A DNA stretch of 64,000 bases. It comes from CAIWHR01 sp963779805. GTDB taxonomy: Bacteria; Pseudomonadota; Gammaproteobacteria; Burkholderiales; Casimicrobiaceae. Below are positions 17,083-27,569 of the stretch, piece by piece. A program made the position numbers and the translations under genes. Location: assembly GCA_963779805.1 (NCBI GenBank), contig CAVZZN010000012.1:1-64000 (forward strand), read 5' to 3'. Under the pieces are notes generated by a model that searched no databases, was not told the origin of the DNA, and saw nothing but the letters and a program-made list of their open reading frames with translations. How positions within the stretch are numbered: the stretch's first letter is position 1; every line of letters begins with the position of its first letter.

Positions 17083-19837
17083 TGCACTTCCTCGACCGCT
17101 CCGTACGCCTGCTCGCGAACGATGCGCGTGTGCACCTGCTCCTTGCCGCGTGCGAGGGTGTCGGCGGCGGTCGCTCGCCCGAACAGATCCATCAGCCGGG
17201 CGATCACGCCGGTCCACCCGGTCTGGTGACTCGCGCCGAGGCCCGCGCCGTTGTCGCCGTGGAAGTACTCGTAGAACAGGATCAGGTCGCGCCAGTGCGG
17301 GTCGTCCTGGAACTTCGCGGTGCCGCCGTACACGGGCCGCTTGCCGCTGTCGTCGCGCAGGAACATGCCGGCGAGCCGGTTGGAGATCTCGCGCGACACC
17401 TCGAACAACGTCATGCGGTTGCCCGAGCCGGTGGGGCACTCCACCTTGAACTCGTCGCCGTAGAACGCATACAGGTTCAGCAGGCCGCGCACGATGAGCG
17501 CGTTCACGGGCATCCAGATCGGCCCGCGCCAGTTGGAGTTGCCGCCGAACATGCCGGTGTTCGACTCCGCGGGCAGGTACGACACGCTGTGCGCCTGCGC
17601 CGCCGACGTTGAACACGAACGGGTGATCGCGGTGATACGCCGACAGCGAGCGGATGCCATACGGGCTCAGGAACTCCTTCTCGTCGAGCAGGTAGCCCAG
17701 GACTCGTTCGAGCCGTTCCCGCGTGAGCGTCGAGAGCAGCCGCCGGCCCTGTTGACCGACGAAGTCACCGTCCATCGGCGCGACCTGCTTCACGACCTCC
17801 GGATGCCGCTGGCGGAAGAGCGCGATCAGCTCCATGAGTCGCGGGTGCTTCGGGTGACGGAATCGGCCTCGAACACCGTGGACGCGCAAAGCGGAAGCAA
17901 GCCCACCATCGAGCGCACCTTGAGGCGCGTCGGCCGATGCCGTCCGGCAGGCGCAGCACGTCGTAGAAGAACCCGTCCTCCTCGTCCCACATCTCGTCGT
18001 GGTGCTCGCCGATGCGATCCATGGCATAGGCGATCCACATGAAGTGCTGGAGGAACTTGAACGCATCCTCCTCGTAGGCGGGATTCCTGTCCGCGAGGAT
18101 CAGCGCGATCTCCGCCATGCACTGGCAATAGAAGGCCATCCACGCGGTGCCGTCGGCCTGCTCGAGCGAGCCGCCGGTGGGCAGCGGCGCGCTGCGGTCG
18201 AACACGCCGATGTTGTCGAGGCCGAGGAATCCGCCCGCGAACACGTTGCGGCCCTGCGGGTCCTTGCGGTTCACCCACCAGTTGAAGTTGAGCGCAAGGC
18301 CGTGGAACGAGCGCTCGAGGAAATCGATGTCCTCGCGGCCGAGATCGCGCTCGACCTTGTACAGGAACAGCGTCGCCCACGCGTGCACCGGGGGATTGAC
18401 GTCGCTGAAGTTCCATTCGTAGGCCGGGATCTGGCCGTTCGGGTGGCAGTAGAGGCTGCGCAGCATCAGCAGCAGCTGCTCCTTGGCGAAGTCGAAGTCG
18501 ACCAGCGCGAGCGACAACGTGTGGAACGCGAGGTCCCACGCGGCATACCAGGGATACTCCCACTTGTCCGGCATCGAGATGATGTCGCCGTTGAACATGT
18601 GGAACCACTCGGCGTTGCGCGCGCTGCGCTTGCGCTCGCCGACGACCGGATGCGCTTCGTGCTCCTTGAGCCACGTGTCGACGTCGTACAGGTAGTACTG
18701 CTTCGACCAGAGCATCCCGGCGAGCGCCTGGCGATGCACGCGCCGCTGGTCTTCGCCGAGCGAAGGCGGCGTGATGCGATCGTAGAAGGCGTCGGCATCG
18801 CGGATGCGCGCTGCGAACGTCGCGTCGAAGGCTTCGCCGAACGCGTCGGCCCGCGGTTGCGCCGACAATCGCAGGCGCAGCACCGACGATCCACCGGCCG
18901 GAACGTCGAGCGCGTAGCGCGCGCCGGCCTTGGTGCCGGTGCGCTGCGGATTCACGCTGGCGGTGTCGCCGGCGACCACGTACGCGTGGAAAGCGTCCTT
19001 CACCCACGGCGAGGCGTTCGGCTGGCCCCACAACCGCGTCGCATTCGTTTCGTTCTCGGTGAACAGCAGCTCGGGCGAGCCTTCGCACGCGAGCGTGTAG
19101 TCGCCGAGCGCGGCGTGAGACGCGCGGATGGCGCCCGCCACCTCGCGCAGCACCGGCTTCGGCTGCTCCTCGCCCCACGACCACGTGTTGCGGAACCACA
19201 GCGTCGGCAGCACGTGCAATGTCGCGACTTCCGGTCCGCGGTTGTGCACGGTGACCCGGACCAGGATGTCGTCCGGGCCTTCCTTCGCATATTCCAGGAA
19301 CACGTCGAAGTAGCGGTCGTCGTCGAACACGCCGGTGTCGATCAGCTCGTACTCGAGCTCCTCGCGCGAGCGGCGGCCGTTCGTCTCCAGGAGATCGCGA
19401 TAGGGAAACTCCCGCTGCGGATACTTGTAGAGGTACTTCATGTACGAGTGCGTCGGCGTCGAGTCGACGTAGAAGTAGTACTCCTTGACGTCCTCGCCGT
19501 GATTGCCCTCGGCGTTGGTGAGGCCGAAGAGACGCTCCTTCAGGATCGGGTCGGCTCCGTTCCAGAGCGCGAGCGCAAAGCACAGGCGCTGCCCGGAGTC
19601 GCAGATGCCGCCAAGGCCGTCTTCCCCCCAGCGATACGCGCGCGAGCGCGCCTGATCGTGACTGAAGTAGGCCCAGGCATTGCCATCGTCGCTGTAGTCC
19701 TCGCGTACGGTGCCCCACTGCCGCTCGCTCAAGTACGGTCCCCACTCCTTCCACGGAGTGCCGACCTCGCGGGCCTCGTTCAGACGCTTCTGTTCCGCCG
19801 TATCGACGGGAGTGCGGAAACTGGCGGAGTCGTTCAT
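17079..19837 (-). CDS. GH63/MGH1-like glucosidase, about three frame breaks
   Basis: A large (about 915-residue) inverting glycosidase of the six-hairpin type. It starts MNDSASFRTPVDTAEQKRLNEA after GGGGCGAAC. Key segments: the catalytic-domain entry WEYPWYAAWDLAFHTLSL (general acid Asp), NGQIPAYEWNFSDVNPPVHAWA, and near the C-terminus GMFGGNSNWRGPIWMPVNALI and YEYFHGDNGAGLGASHQTGWTG. The frame changes near 17935, 17860 and 17605, yet the protein remains continuous, so these are read errors rather than decay. Related proteins are glucosidases or glucosylglycerate/mannosylglycerate hydrolases. Coupled to the GH13 gene behind it. Confidence 0.82.
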
Positions 19838-20255
19838 GTTCGCCCCTGTTCGTCTGTGGGATGGGTCGGAACGCGATCGCGATCGCCTGTGCGTGGCGTG
19901 CACCGGCAGAGGGTGCGGGCGTACCTTGCTTCAGAATGTCCGATCCGGCCGCGGCCGTCCTTGCACTTCTCGACAGGCGATCGCTGTCGACTCGGCCGGA
20001 AGGCTTCATTGCGCCCCATCTCGGCCGATCAGGCCATGCGATTGGTCAACAAGGCGCGCCCTGGCGACGGCATACGCTCGTTCGGCACGACGCTGCCCGC
20101 CGTTGCGGCGTTTGCGCTGCTGGCGCGAATGGCGTTGATCGTCGGGTCGTCGTTCGGCGCGCTGGAAGTGAGGCTGTACCGGCGGTTGCTGCGCATCACG
20201 CGGCCTCGCGGCGCGGATCGCGGCACGGACGCAGGGCGCGTCGTCGTGCGAAAAG
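19838..20255. other. Intergenic stretch, no gene seen
   Basis: It lies between the start of the minus-strand glucosidase gene and the 3' end of the tRNA-Lys(TTT) gene, both on the minus strand. It should carry the glucosidase promoter. I see no credible coding frame and no obvious tRNA terminator. Confidence 0.45.
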
Positions 20256-20331
20256 TGGTAGGCCGTACTGGACTTGAACCAGTGACCAACGGATTAAAAG
20301 TCCGCTGCTCTACCAACTGAGCTAACGGCCC
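20256..20331 (-). tRNA. tRNA-Lys (anticodon TTT)
   Basis: A 76-base gene with encoded CCA; minus strand GGGCCGTTAGCTCAGTTGG, anticodon arm GGACTTTTAATCC (anticodon TTT, reading AAA/AAG). It differs from the CTT isoacceptor at 6910 mainly in the anticodon and T-arm. Acceptor stem intact. Confidence 0.96.
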
Positions 20332-20576
20332 ACTCGACCCTCAATTATAGCGGAGGCGTCGCGCGGGCCTGCCGCCGCAAGCGCGCTCGTGCCTTCCTCG
20401 CGCACGTGTAGCGGCACCGCCACCATAACGACCATTCGACAATGTCGCGACCGATGCCGGAGTGCAGCGTGTTCTTGCAGCGACCGCGCGGAAAGCCTGA
20501 GCCACCCGGTGTACACTGCCGTGCACGGCAACGCCGCAGGACGTTCTCGGACGTCTGCATCGCCGGCACGGACATT

Positions 20577-21489
20577 ATGCTGCTCTATGTCGACATCATC
20601 GATGTGTGTCACTTGAAATGCCCGACCTGCACACGCGGCGTGCGTGCATTTCCGAACACCGGGAAGAAGATGCCCCTCGAGATGTTCCGGCAAGATCGTG
20701 GGCAAGGCCGTGCGAGAGGGCATGACGCAGGTCGATCTGTTCTCCTGGACCGAGCCCTTCCTCTGTCCCAACCTGCACGAATACATTGCGGTGGTGAACG
20801 ATGCCGGGCTGCCGTGCGGCGTCTCCAGCACGCTGTCCCTGCGCAACATCAAGGCATTCGACGAGGCGATCTGCCGGCTGGACGTGCTGTGGATCTCGGT
20901 CTCGGGCCTGGAGCAGGAGATCTACCAGGTCAATCACGTCGGCGGCAACATCGAGTACGTCAAGCGCAATCTCGAGCGCATTGCCGAACTGAAACGATCC
21001 GGTGCCGCGAGAGTGAATGCAACGCTACGGCTGTTGCTGTTCGACTATAACCGCGACGAGGAGCCGAAGCTGCGGGCTTATCGCCGAGAGCCTCGGCATC
21101 GGGTTCGAGGTCCTCGTCGCTTCGGGCCATCCCATCAAGATGCCGCAGTCGAGCGCCGACGAAGCCGATACGGGCCGCCGATTGCAGTCGTTTCACTCGA
21201 CGCGTCCGCACGAACCGTCGGCACGGTGTGCCCGCTCCTGTTCGAGCACATCACCGTGAATGCGGACGGCGACGTGCACCAGTGCTGTGCCTACGGCAAC
21301 TACGACGTCCTGAAGATCGGGCCCTACCTCGAGTTGACACCCGAGGAGATCCTGCTTCGACGCTACACCCACCCGATCTGCAATTCGTGCTCCTGGCCAC
21401 GTCGGCCGGTCAGGCCCGTCGAGCGTGTGATGCTGCAACAAGCGATGGGAGCCCGGTTGGGCGTTCCCGATCGGTCGGGTCCGATCTGA
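20577..21489 (+). CDS. Radical SAM/SPASM-type protein, several frame breaks
   Basis: An iron-sulfur radical enzyme with the SAM-cluster motif CHLKCPTC (Cys-X3-Cys-X2-Cys) only ten codons after the ATG at 20577. A SPASM-like C-terminus (ITVNADGDVHQCCAYGNYD, then CNSC) probably binds a second cluster. The protein is spread over three frames with switches near 20690, 21080 and 21210; read together it gives a normal-length protein of about 300 residues. SPASM enzymes modify peptides or sugars; no precursor peptide gene is recognised nearby, so the substrate is unknown. Confidence 0.78.
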
Positions 21490-21522
21490 CCCGGACGACC
21501 TCCGGGCTGCGTGCGACGCGCG

Positions 21523-22008
21523 TCAGTGCGTGTCTTCGGTGAGGAACGGCGGCAACGACGCGAACTCGATGCCTTCGTCGCGCAATGCCTCGGCCTCGTC
21601 GGGCGTGGCCTGCCCGCGGATCGAGCGCGCCGGCACCTCGTCGTAGTGCATCTTGCGCGCTTCCTCGGGAAAGCGCGTGCCCACGTCCTCGGCCTTGCGC
21701 ACCATGGCCCGCAGGTGATTGACGAGCTCGGTCGGCAGTCCCGCGAGTGCGGGTGCGGGCTTGTTGTCCGGCACCGCCGTCGTTGCGGGCTGCGCCTGGC
21801 GCGCGGCTGCTTCGCGCGCGGCATCGCGCCCCTCGCGACCCTCGCGACCCTTGTGCACCTTGGCGAAGGGCACCTTGGTGATCTGCGCGTCGTCGCACAC
21901 GGGGCACCGCACCATCGACGCGTGCCGCTGCGCCTCGTAATCATCGGCCGAGCCGAACCAGCCCTCGAAGCGATGGCCGCCGGTGCAGGTGAGCTCGAAG
22001 ATGATCAT
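21523..22008 (-). CDS. DUF1178 family protein
   Basis: A 161-residue protein that begins MIIFELTCTGGHRFEGWF, the hallmark of DUF1178, with a zinc-ribbon-like second cysteine pair (RCPVCDD) around residue 36. The C-terminal half is conserved and acidic (FPEEARKMHYDEVPARSIRG). Widespread in proteobacteria, function unknown. It lies downstream of the YeeE/YedE transporter gene with about 70 bases between, possibly in one operon. Confidence 0.9.
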   Translation of the reverse strand: MIIFELTCTGGHRFEGWFGSADDYEAQRHASMVRCPVCDDAQITKVPFAKVHKGREGREGRDAAREAAARQAQPATTAVPDNKPAPALAGLPTELVNHLRAMVRKAEDVGTRFPEEARKMHYDEVPARSIRGQATPDEAEALRDEGIEFASLPPFLTEDTH

Positions 22009-22079
22009 GGCGGCAAGAGGCGAAACGCGCGTTCCAAGGCTCATTAACGTCGGCGAAGGGCGGCAGTTGACCGGAACGC

Positions 22080-23195
22080 CTACGCCGCGCGATCGAGGCG
22101 CCACGATTGATAGCGCATCGCCGCGACGGAGCCGGCGATGATCGCGGCGAGCGCGATGAACGAGCCCACGGCGAGCGTCGAGACGCCGGTCAGCCCCTGC
22201 CCGATCGTGCAGCCCAGCGCGGTGACACCGCCGAATCCCATCAGGATGCCGCCGACGATGTGGTTCACAAGGTCCTCGATGGACGCGAAGCCCTCCCAGC
22301 GGAAGGTGCCGGTGGCGAGCGCAATTGCGCCGGAGCCCACGACCATGCCGAGCACGCCGGCGATGCCGAACGTCAGCACCCGCGATTGATCGCTCCAGAG
22401 GAGCAGCAGCTCGAGCAGGTACGCGACCGGCGCGACGAACGAGAACGACTCGGCGCGGTTCGTATTGGTCGCCACGAACCTCTCCTCCAGTGTGCTCGGG
22501 TCCTCCGCGAGGTAGCCGAGATGGGCCGAAACGTACCACCCGCCGACGATCACCGCGCCGATGATGATCCCGCCAAGGACCATCTCGCGGTTGCTGCGGA
22601 AGTCGCGACTCGCGAATACGAACGCCGCGACGAGCGCGGCAACGACGAACGGAATCCAGCGCTTGACCGCGCCGCCGCCCAGGGCGGCCACGATCGTCGG
22701 CAGGTCCGATGTGCGTGCCCCCAGCGCGCTCACGTCGAAGCGCACCGGATCGAGGCCGTTCACCCGCCACATCCCGAACACGCCTTTCAGCGTCATGTAC
22801 GCCGACACGGCCAGGAACAACAGCACGATGACCGACTTGAGGTTGCCGGCGCCCACGCGGATCAGTGTCTTGCTCCCGCATCCGGAGCCGAGGGTCATGC
22901 CGAAGCCGAACAGGAGGCCGCCGACGATGTGCGAGAGCCAGCTCACCCGGGGGGCCGTGTAGATCGACTTCTCGAGGTCGACGAGGCCGGTGGCCTGCAG
23001 CGCCCCCGCGCCCGCGATCGCCACCGCGATCGCCAGGAACCACATGCGCATGCGCCGCAGGTCGCCGAAGTTCACGGCGTCCGCCACGGCGCCCATGGTG
23101 CAGAAGCTGAAGCGGTTGGCGACGGCTCCGAAGATGAAGGCGAGGACGAAGGCGAGACCGGTAACCAGCGTTGCGATGTGGGCGGTGTCGTTCAT
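22080..23195 (-). CDS. YeeE/YedE family sulfur-compound transporter
   Basis: A 371-residue inner-membrane protein with about ten hydrophobic helices and internal duplication. The conserved cysteine motifs of thiosulfate-transporting YeeE/YedE proteins are all present: NRFSFCTMGAVADAV, GFGMTLGSGCGSKTLIRVG and GGVTALGCTIGQGLTGVS. These cysteines are thought to relay thiosulfate or other sulfur compounds through the membrane. No tusA- or rhodanese-like gene is adjacent. Full length, no frame break. Confidence 0.9.
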   Translation of the reverse strand: MNDTAHIATLVTGLAFVLAFIFGAVANRFSFCTMGAVADAVNFGDLRRMRMWFLAIAVAIAGAGALQATGLVDLEKSIYTAPRVSWLSHIVGGLLFGFGMTLGSGCGSKTLIRVGAGNLKSVIVLLFLAVSAYMTLKGVFGMWRVNGLDPVRFDVSALGARTSDLPTIVAALGGGAVKRWIPFVVAALVAAFVFASRDFRSNREMVLGGIIIGAVIVGGWYVSAHLGYLAEDPSTLEERFVATNTNRAESFSFVAPVAYLLELLLLWSDQSRVLTFGIAGVLGMVVGSGAIALATGTFRWEGFASIEDLVNHIVGGILMGFGGVTALGCTIGQGLTGVSTLAVGSFIALAAIIAGSVAAMRYQSWRLDRAA

Positions 23196-23361
23196 GCGTC
23201 GATTATGGCATGGCGAAATCCACGTTCCGCTGGGCAGCGCGCGGGTCGCTGGCAGTGAGCGCTCACTGCGAACCTATCGGAGGCGGGCTGGTCCGGTCTG
23301 CCGGTGGTCGCTGGAGCGAGCGTCGACGTGGAACCGTCGAGCGGCTCCGCCCGCGCCGCGT

Positions 23362-24448
23362 TCAGGCGTTCCGGAGCAGCGCGTGATCGAGATCGAGGGC
23401 GAGCAGTCGGCGCACGGGCGACGGCAGTGCGGCGTGCATGGCGTCCGCGCGCGTCAGCCACATCCGCCCCGGAGCTTCGGCAGCGGTGCCGCGCGCCTGC
23501 AGCACGATGCGCACCGGCCGGATCGTGAGGTGATAGTGCGTGAACGCGTGCTCGATCGCTCCGAGGCGCTCCACGCGCTCGATCGCTCCGCCGTAGCGCG
23601 ACAGGCAGGTCGCGCGCGCGTCGTCCTCTGCCGGCGACCTCCGGCAGGCACCACAGGCTGCCCCACACGCCCGTCGGTGCGCGTTTCTCGAGCAGGATCT
23701 CGCCGGCGTGCTCGAGCAGCAGCATCTGCACCGCACGGCGCGGCAGCACGCGCGCGGGCCGCGGCGCCGGAAGCGCGTCGATGCGATTCGTCAGCCGCGC
23801 CGTGCAGTCCGTCGCCACCGGACACGCGGCGCACTGCGGATTGCGCCGCGCACAGACGCTGGCGCCCAGGTCCATCAGGCCTTGCGTATAGGCTTCGATG
23901 CCCGCGTCGGGCAGCAGCGCCTCCGCGACGGACCACAACGCCGCTTCGACGCGCGCCAGTCCGGGATAGCCCTCGACGCCGCGATGACGCGCGAGCACGC
24001 GCTTCACGTTGCCATCGAGGATCGCGCCGCACGTGCCGAATGCGAACGCGGCGATCGCGGCGGCCGTCGAGCGCCCGACGCCCGGCAGCCGCGCGATCGT
24101 CTCGACGTCCCGCGGAAACACGCCGCCGTGCTGCTCGACGATGCAGCGCGCCGCGGCGTGCAGGTGGCGCGCGCGCCGGTAATAGCCGAGTCCGCTCCAG
24201 CGCGCGAGCACGGCGTCGAGCGGCGCGGCCGCGAGCGAGGCGATGTCGGGGAAGGCGGCGAGGAACCGCGCGTAGTACGCGAGCACCGTGCCGACCTGCG
24301 TCTGCTGCAGCATGACCTCGGACAGCCAGATGCGGTACGGATCGCGGGTGTTCTGCCAGGGCAGATCGTGGCGCCCGTGCGCGCGCTGCCACGCGACGAG
24401 CCGGGTCGCGAACGTCGGTGCTGCAGCGTCCGCGCGGCCGCCGTTCAC
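23362..24448 (-). CDS. mutY: A/G-specific adenine glycosylase, one frame break
   Basis: Removes adenine mispaired with 8-oxoguanine. The N-terminal catalytic part shows LSEVMLQQTQVGTV (catalytic Glu), the helix-hairpin-helix LPGVGRSTAAAIAAFAFG, ILDGNVKRV with the catalytic Asp, and the four iron-sulfur cysteines in CARRNPQCAACPVATDC. The Nudix-like C-terminal domain (AFTHYHLTIRPVRIVL) is in another frame; the switch is near 23635 in a GC-rich tract. Total length about 362 codons is normal for MutY. It follows cpoB by 84 bases in the same direction. Confidence 0.93.
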
Positions 24449-24532
24449 GGGATCGGGGAGCCGGTGCGGCCCTCGTGCAGCGCGCTCACGTCACCGGCGC
24501 AGCGCGCGATGTGTCGCGCAGCGCGCGAGCGC

Positions 24533-25536
24533 TCACTGCCTCCGCGCCGGGGGCGCGCTTCCGCTGCGGGGCGGCGGCGAGCTCCCGCTGCGCGACGGCG
24601 GCGCAGCTTCGACAACGGCGAGACGCTGCCGCGCGCGGCCTGCCGCTTCCGATTGCGGGTAGCGCGCGATGACGTCCTCGAGCGTGCGGCGCGAGCCTGC
24701 ACCGTCGCCGAGCTCGAACTGGCTGGTGGCGATGTTCAGCATCGCGTCGGGGACCTTGGGACTGTCCGGATACGTGGCGATGAGCTGCCGCTGCGAGGCC
24801 ATCGCGCCGCGGAAGTCGCGCTGCGCGAACAGCGCATTGCCGATCCAGTACTGGGCCGAGGCCGCAAGCGTGCTGCGCGGATACGTCCCGACGAAGCTGG
24901 TGAACGACGTCACCGCGCCGTTGTAGTTGCCCGACTTGAACTGATCGAGCGCGGCGTCGTACGCGCGCTGCTCGGCGGCGGGATCGGCGGCGCCCGCGCG
25001 TGGAGCCGGGGACGCGTTCGGCGCAACGCCCACGCCCGGACCGGGTGCGCCGGCCGCCGGTGGCGCCCCGGACGGGGGCGGGCCGAAAGTCGACGCGCTC
25101 CCCGGAGCCGCCGCCGGGCCCGGCGGCGTTGCGATCGCCGCCTGGGGGTGGGCGTCGGCGCGGGAGCGGCCGCGGCGGCGGTCTCGAGCTTGCGCATGCG
25201 CGAGTCGAGATCGACGTACAGGTCGCGCTGGCGCTTCTGTGCCTCGGACAGCTCGTACGTCAGCACTTCCACCTGCCCGCGCAGGCGCGAAATCTCGCCG
25301 CGCAGCTGTTCGATCTGATTGACGATGTCGACGAGGTTCTGGCTCTTGAGCTGCGCGTCGAGGGCGTTGACGCGCTCGTCGAGCTGGCGCCTGACCTGCT
25401 CGAGACGCTGGTTCGTCTGCTCGATGCGCGCCCGCGCCTCCGCGTCGTCGAACAGCGCCGCGTGCACGGGGCCGGTCGCGAGGACCAGGCCCGCGCAGAG
25501 GCCGAGCAGCAGGCGTTGTTTGCGCGCGGAGCTCAC
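24533..25536 (-). CDS. cpoB: Cell division coordinator CpoB (YbgF), one frame break
   Basis: A periplasmic partner of the Tol-Pal system that links outer-membrane constriction with peptidoglycan synthesis. A GTG start overlaps the pal stop. A signal peptide (RLLLGLCAGLVLATGPVHA) is followed by an N-terminal coiled coil (IEQTNQRLEQVRRQLDERV, IVNQIEQLRGEISRLRGQV) and, after a frame switch near 25140 in a Pro/Ala linker, TPR repeats (YDAALDQFKSGNYNGAVTSF, AQYWIGNALFAQRDF). The gene order tolB-pal-cpoB is the standard one. Confidence 0.92.
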
Positions 25537-26102
25537 TCGCCGGCGTACAGGATGTCGGCGCGGCGGTTCTCGGCCCACGCGGCTTCGTCGTGGCCCGGAT
25601 TGCGCGGCTTCTCCTTGCCGAAGCTCACCGTCTCGATCTGCTGATCCTGCGCGCCGAGCACGCGCATCATCTGCCGGACCGCATCGGCGCGACGCTGACC
25701 GAGCGCGATGTTGTACTCGCGGCTGCCGCGCTCGTCGGTGTTGCCCTGGATCGTGACGCGCGCATCGCGATGCGATTGCAGCCAGCGCGCGTGCGCTTCG
25801 ATCAGCCCGCGATAGTCGTCCTTCACGGCCGAGCTGTCGAAATCGAAGTACACGGAGCGCTTCGAGAGAATGTTGCTGGGGTCGCGCAGCGGATTGCCTG
25901 CAGCGCCGTTCGCGGCCGCCCCACCGCCGGGAGAGCCCGTGACGCCGCCCGTTCCCGCGCCACCCGTGGTTGCCCCACCGGTTGCGCCCGGGGCGGGAGC
26001 TGCCGTCGGGGACTGTTCCTCGACGGGTGCAGGCTGTTGGGGATTGCTCGAGCAGCCCGCGACGAGCGCCACGAACAATGCTCCCATGATCCAGTTGCGC
26101 AT
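25533..26102 (-). CDS. pal: Peptidoglycan-associated lipoprotein Pal
   Basis: 189 residues. A lipoprotein signal with the lipobox LVAGC (lipidated Cys17) is followed by a Gly/Ala/Pro-rich linker and an OmpA-like peptidoglycan-binding domain (VYFDFDSSAVKDDYRG, NTDERGSREYNIALGQRRAD). Anchored in the outer membrane, it binds TolB and diaminopimelate of the wall. The Gly-rich linker at residues 38-70 is longer than in E. coli Pal. Confidence 0.96.
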   Translation of the reverse strand: MRNWIMGALFVALVAGCSSNPQQPAPVEEQSPTAAPAPGATGGATTGGAGTGGVTGSPGGGAAANGAAGNPLRDPSNILSKRSVYFDFDSSAVKDDYRGLIEAHARWLQSHRDARVTIQGNTDERGSREYNIALGQRRADAVRQMMRVLGAQDQQIETVSFGKEKPRNPGHDEAAWAENRRADILYAGE

Positions 26103-26138
26103 GTTGCCTCCTTGACGATGTCGACGCGTCCTCTTGCG

Positions 26139-27419
26139 TCAGTGCACGAGAGGACCCCACGCAGGCTCGCGTACGTCGGGTGCCGGCGACACGATCCTTT
26201 GTCTCACGCGGCCGTCTGAAGAGACGGCGGCCAATATACCATGCCCCCCTTGCTGCGATGCGTAGAGGACCATCCGCGAATTGGGTGCAACGCTCGGGCT
26301 CTCGTCGAGGGGGCCGGACGACAGCAGCTGCACCTGGCGCGTGGCGTAATCCTGGATGCCGATGAGGAAGCGTCCGCCTTCGCGACGCAGGAACACGAAC
26401 CCCTTGCCGTCCGGTGTGGCGCGCGGCGATGCGTTGTAGTTGCCTTCGAACGTGAGCCGCTCCACGGCGCCGGAAGCGAGAGTGAGGCGATAGATCTGGG
26501 GCGAGCCACCGCGGTCGGACGTGAACAGGATGCTCTTGCCATCCGGCGTGAAGTTGGCCTCGGTGTCGATCGCGGGCGAGCTCATCACGCGCTGCACGCC
26601 CGAGCCGTCGGGATTGATCAGGAAGATCTGCGATCCGCCTTCGCGCGTCAGCGTCACCGCGAGACGCCGACCGTCGGGCGACCACGCCGGTGCGCTGTTG
26701 CTGCCGCGGAAGTTGGCCACCACGTGCCGCTGCCCCGTGGCGAGCGACTGGATGTACACGACCGGCTTGCGGTTCTCGAGCGAAACGTAAGCAATCCGTG
26801 TGCCGTCGGGCGACCACGCGGGCGAGAGCAGCGGCTCGTTGGAGGTGACGATCGTCTGCGGATTGAAGCCGTCGGCATCCGCCACCTGCAGCGCAAAGCG
26901 CGGGCCCTGCTTGGTGATGTACGCGATGCGCGTGCTGAACACGCCGACGTCGCCTGTAATCTTTTCATAGATGACGTCCGCGATCTTGTGCGCGGTGGCG
27001 CGGAACTGCTGCGGCGTCACGGTGTAAGTCATGTTCGCGAGCTGCGTCTGCTTCACGACGTCGACCAGGGCGAAACGCACGTCGACACGACCGTCCGCGA
27101 GCGGCGTCATGCTGCCCACCACGACCGCATCGGCACCGCGCGCGCGGAAGTCCCCGATGCGCACGTCCTCCGCACGCGACGGTCGCGGGACGATGCCGGA
27201 CGGGTCGACCAGGCGAAAGAGGCCGCTGCGCGAAAGATCGGCGCCGACCACGCCGGTGATGCCGAGCGGCCAGTTCACCTCGTTCGCGAAGCCGACGATG
27301 GCGATGGGCACCGCGGTGCCCGCTCCGCCGACGATCTCGATGGTGAGCTGCGCCCGCGCGGCGATCGGCGCGCAAGCGAGCATCAGCAAGGGGACGAGCC
27401 AACGGATGAGTCGTTGCAC
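26139..27419 (-). CDS. tolB: Tol-Pal system beta-propeller protein TolB
   Basis: A periplasmic protein that shuttles between Pal and TolA. The GTG at 27419 is chosen because it gives a proper signal peptide (RLIRWLVPLLMLACAPIAARA) and has GAGG upstream. The N-terminal alpha/beta domain has ADLSRSGLFRLVDPS. The six-bladed propeller shows repeated SPDG/TPDG turns (PAWSPDGTRIAYVSLE, PAWSPDGRRLAVTL, NFTPDGKSILFTSDRGGSPQ with breaks). 426 residues, normal length. tolQRA do not precede it; rlpA does. Confidence 0.95.
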   Translation of the reverse strand: MQRLIRWLVPLLMLACAPIAARAQLTIEIVGGAGTAVPIAIVGFANEVNWPLGITGVVGADLSRSGLFRLVDPSGIVPRPSRAEDVRIGDFRARGADAVVVGSMTPLADGRVDVRFALVDVVKQTQLANMTYTVTPQQFRATAHKIADVIYEKITGDVGVFSTRIAYITKQGPRFALQVADADGFNPQTIVTSNEPLLSPAWSPDGTRIAYVSLENRKPVVYIQSLATGQRHVVANFRGSNSAPAWSPDGRRLAVTLTREGGSQIFLINPDGSGVQRVMSSPAIDTEANFTPDGKSILFTSDRGGSPQIYRLTLASGAVERLTFEGNYNASPRATPDGKGFVFLRREGGRFLIGIQDYATRQVQLLSSGPLDESPSVAPNSRMVLYASQQGGHGILAAVSSDGRVRQRIVSPAPDVREPAWGPLVH

Positions 27420-27569
27420 GAAGACCTCGGCGAAGGGAGCGTCCGGCGGAAAAGCGCCGGCGTGCGGAAAGGAAGCGGCGATGCGCAACGATGCATGCGA
27501 CCGCGTAGGCGTCTGCCGATTATAGCGAACCGGCCCTGCGCCCCGGGTCAACTTGAAATTGTGAGGTTG

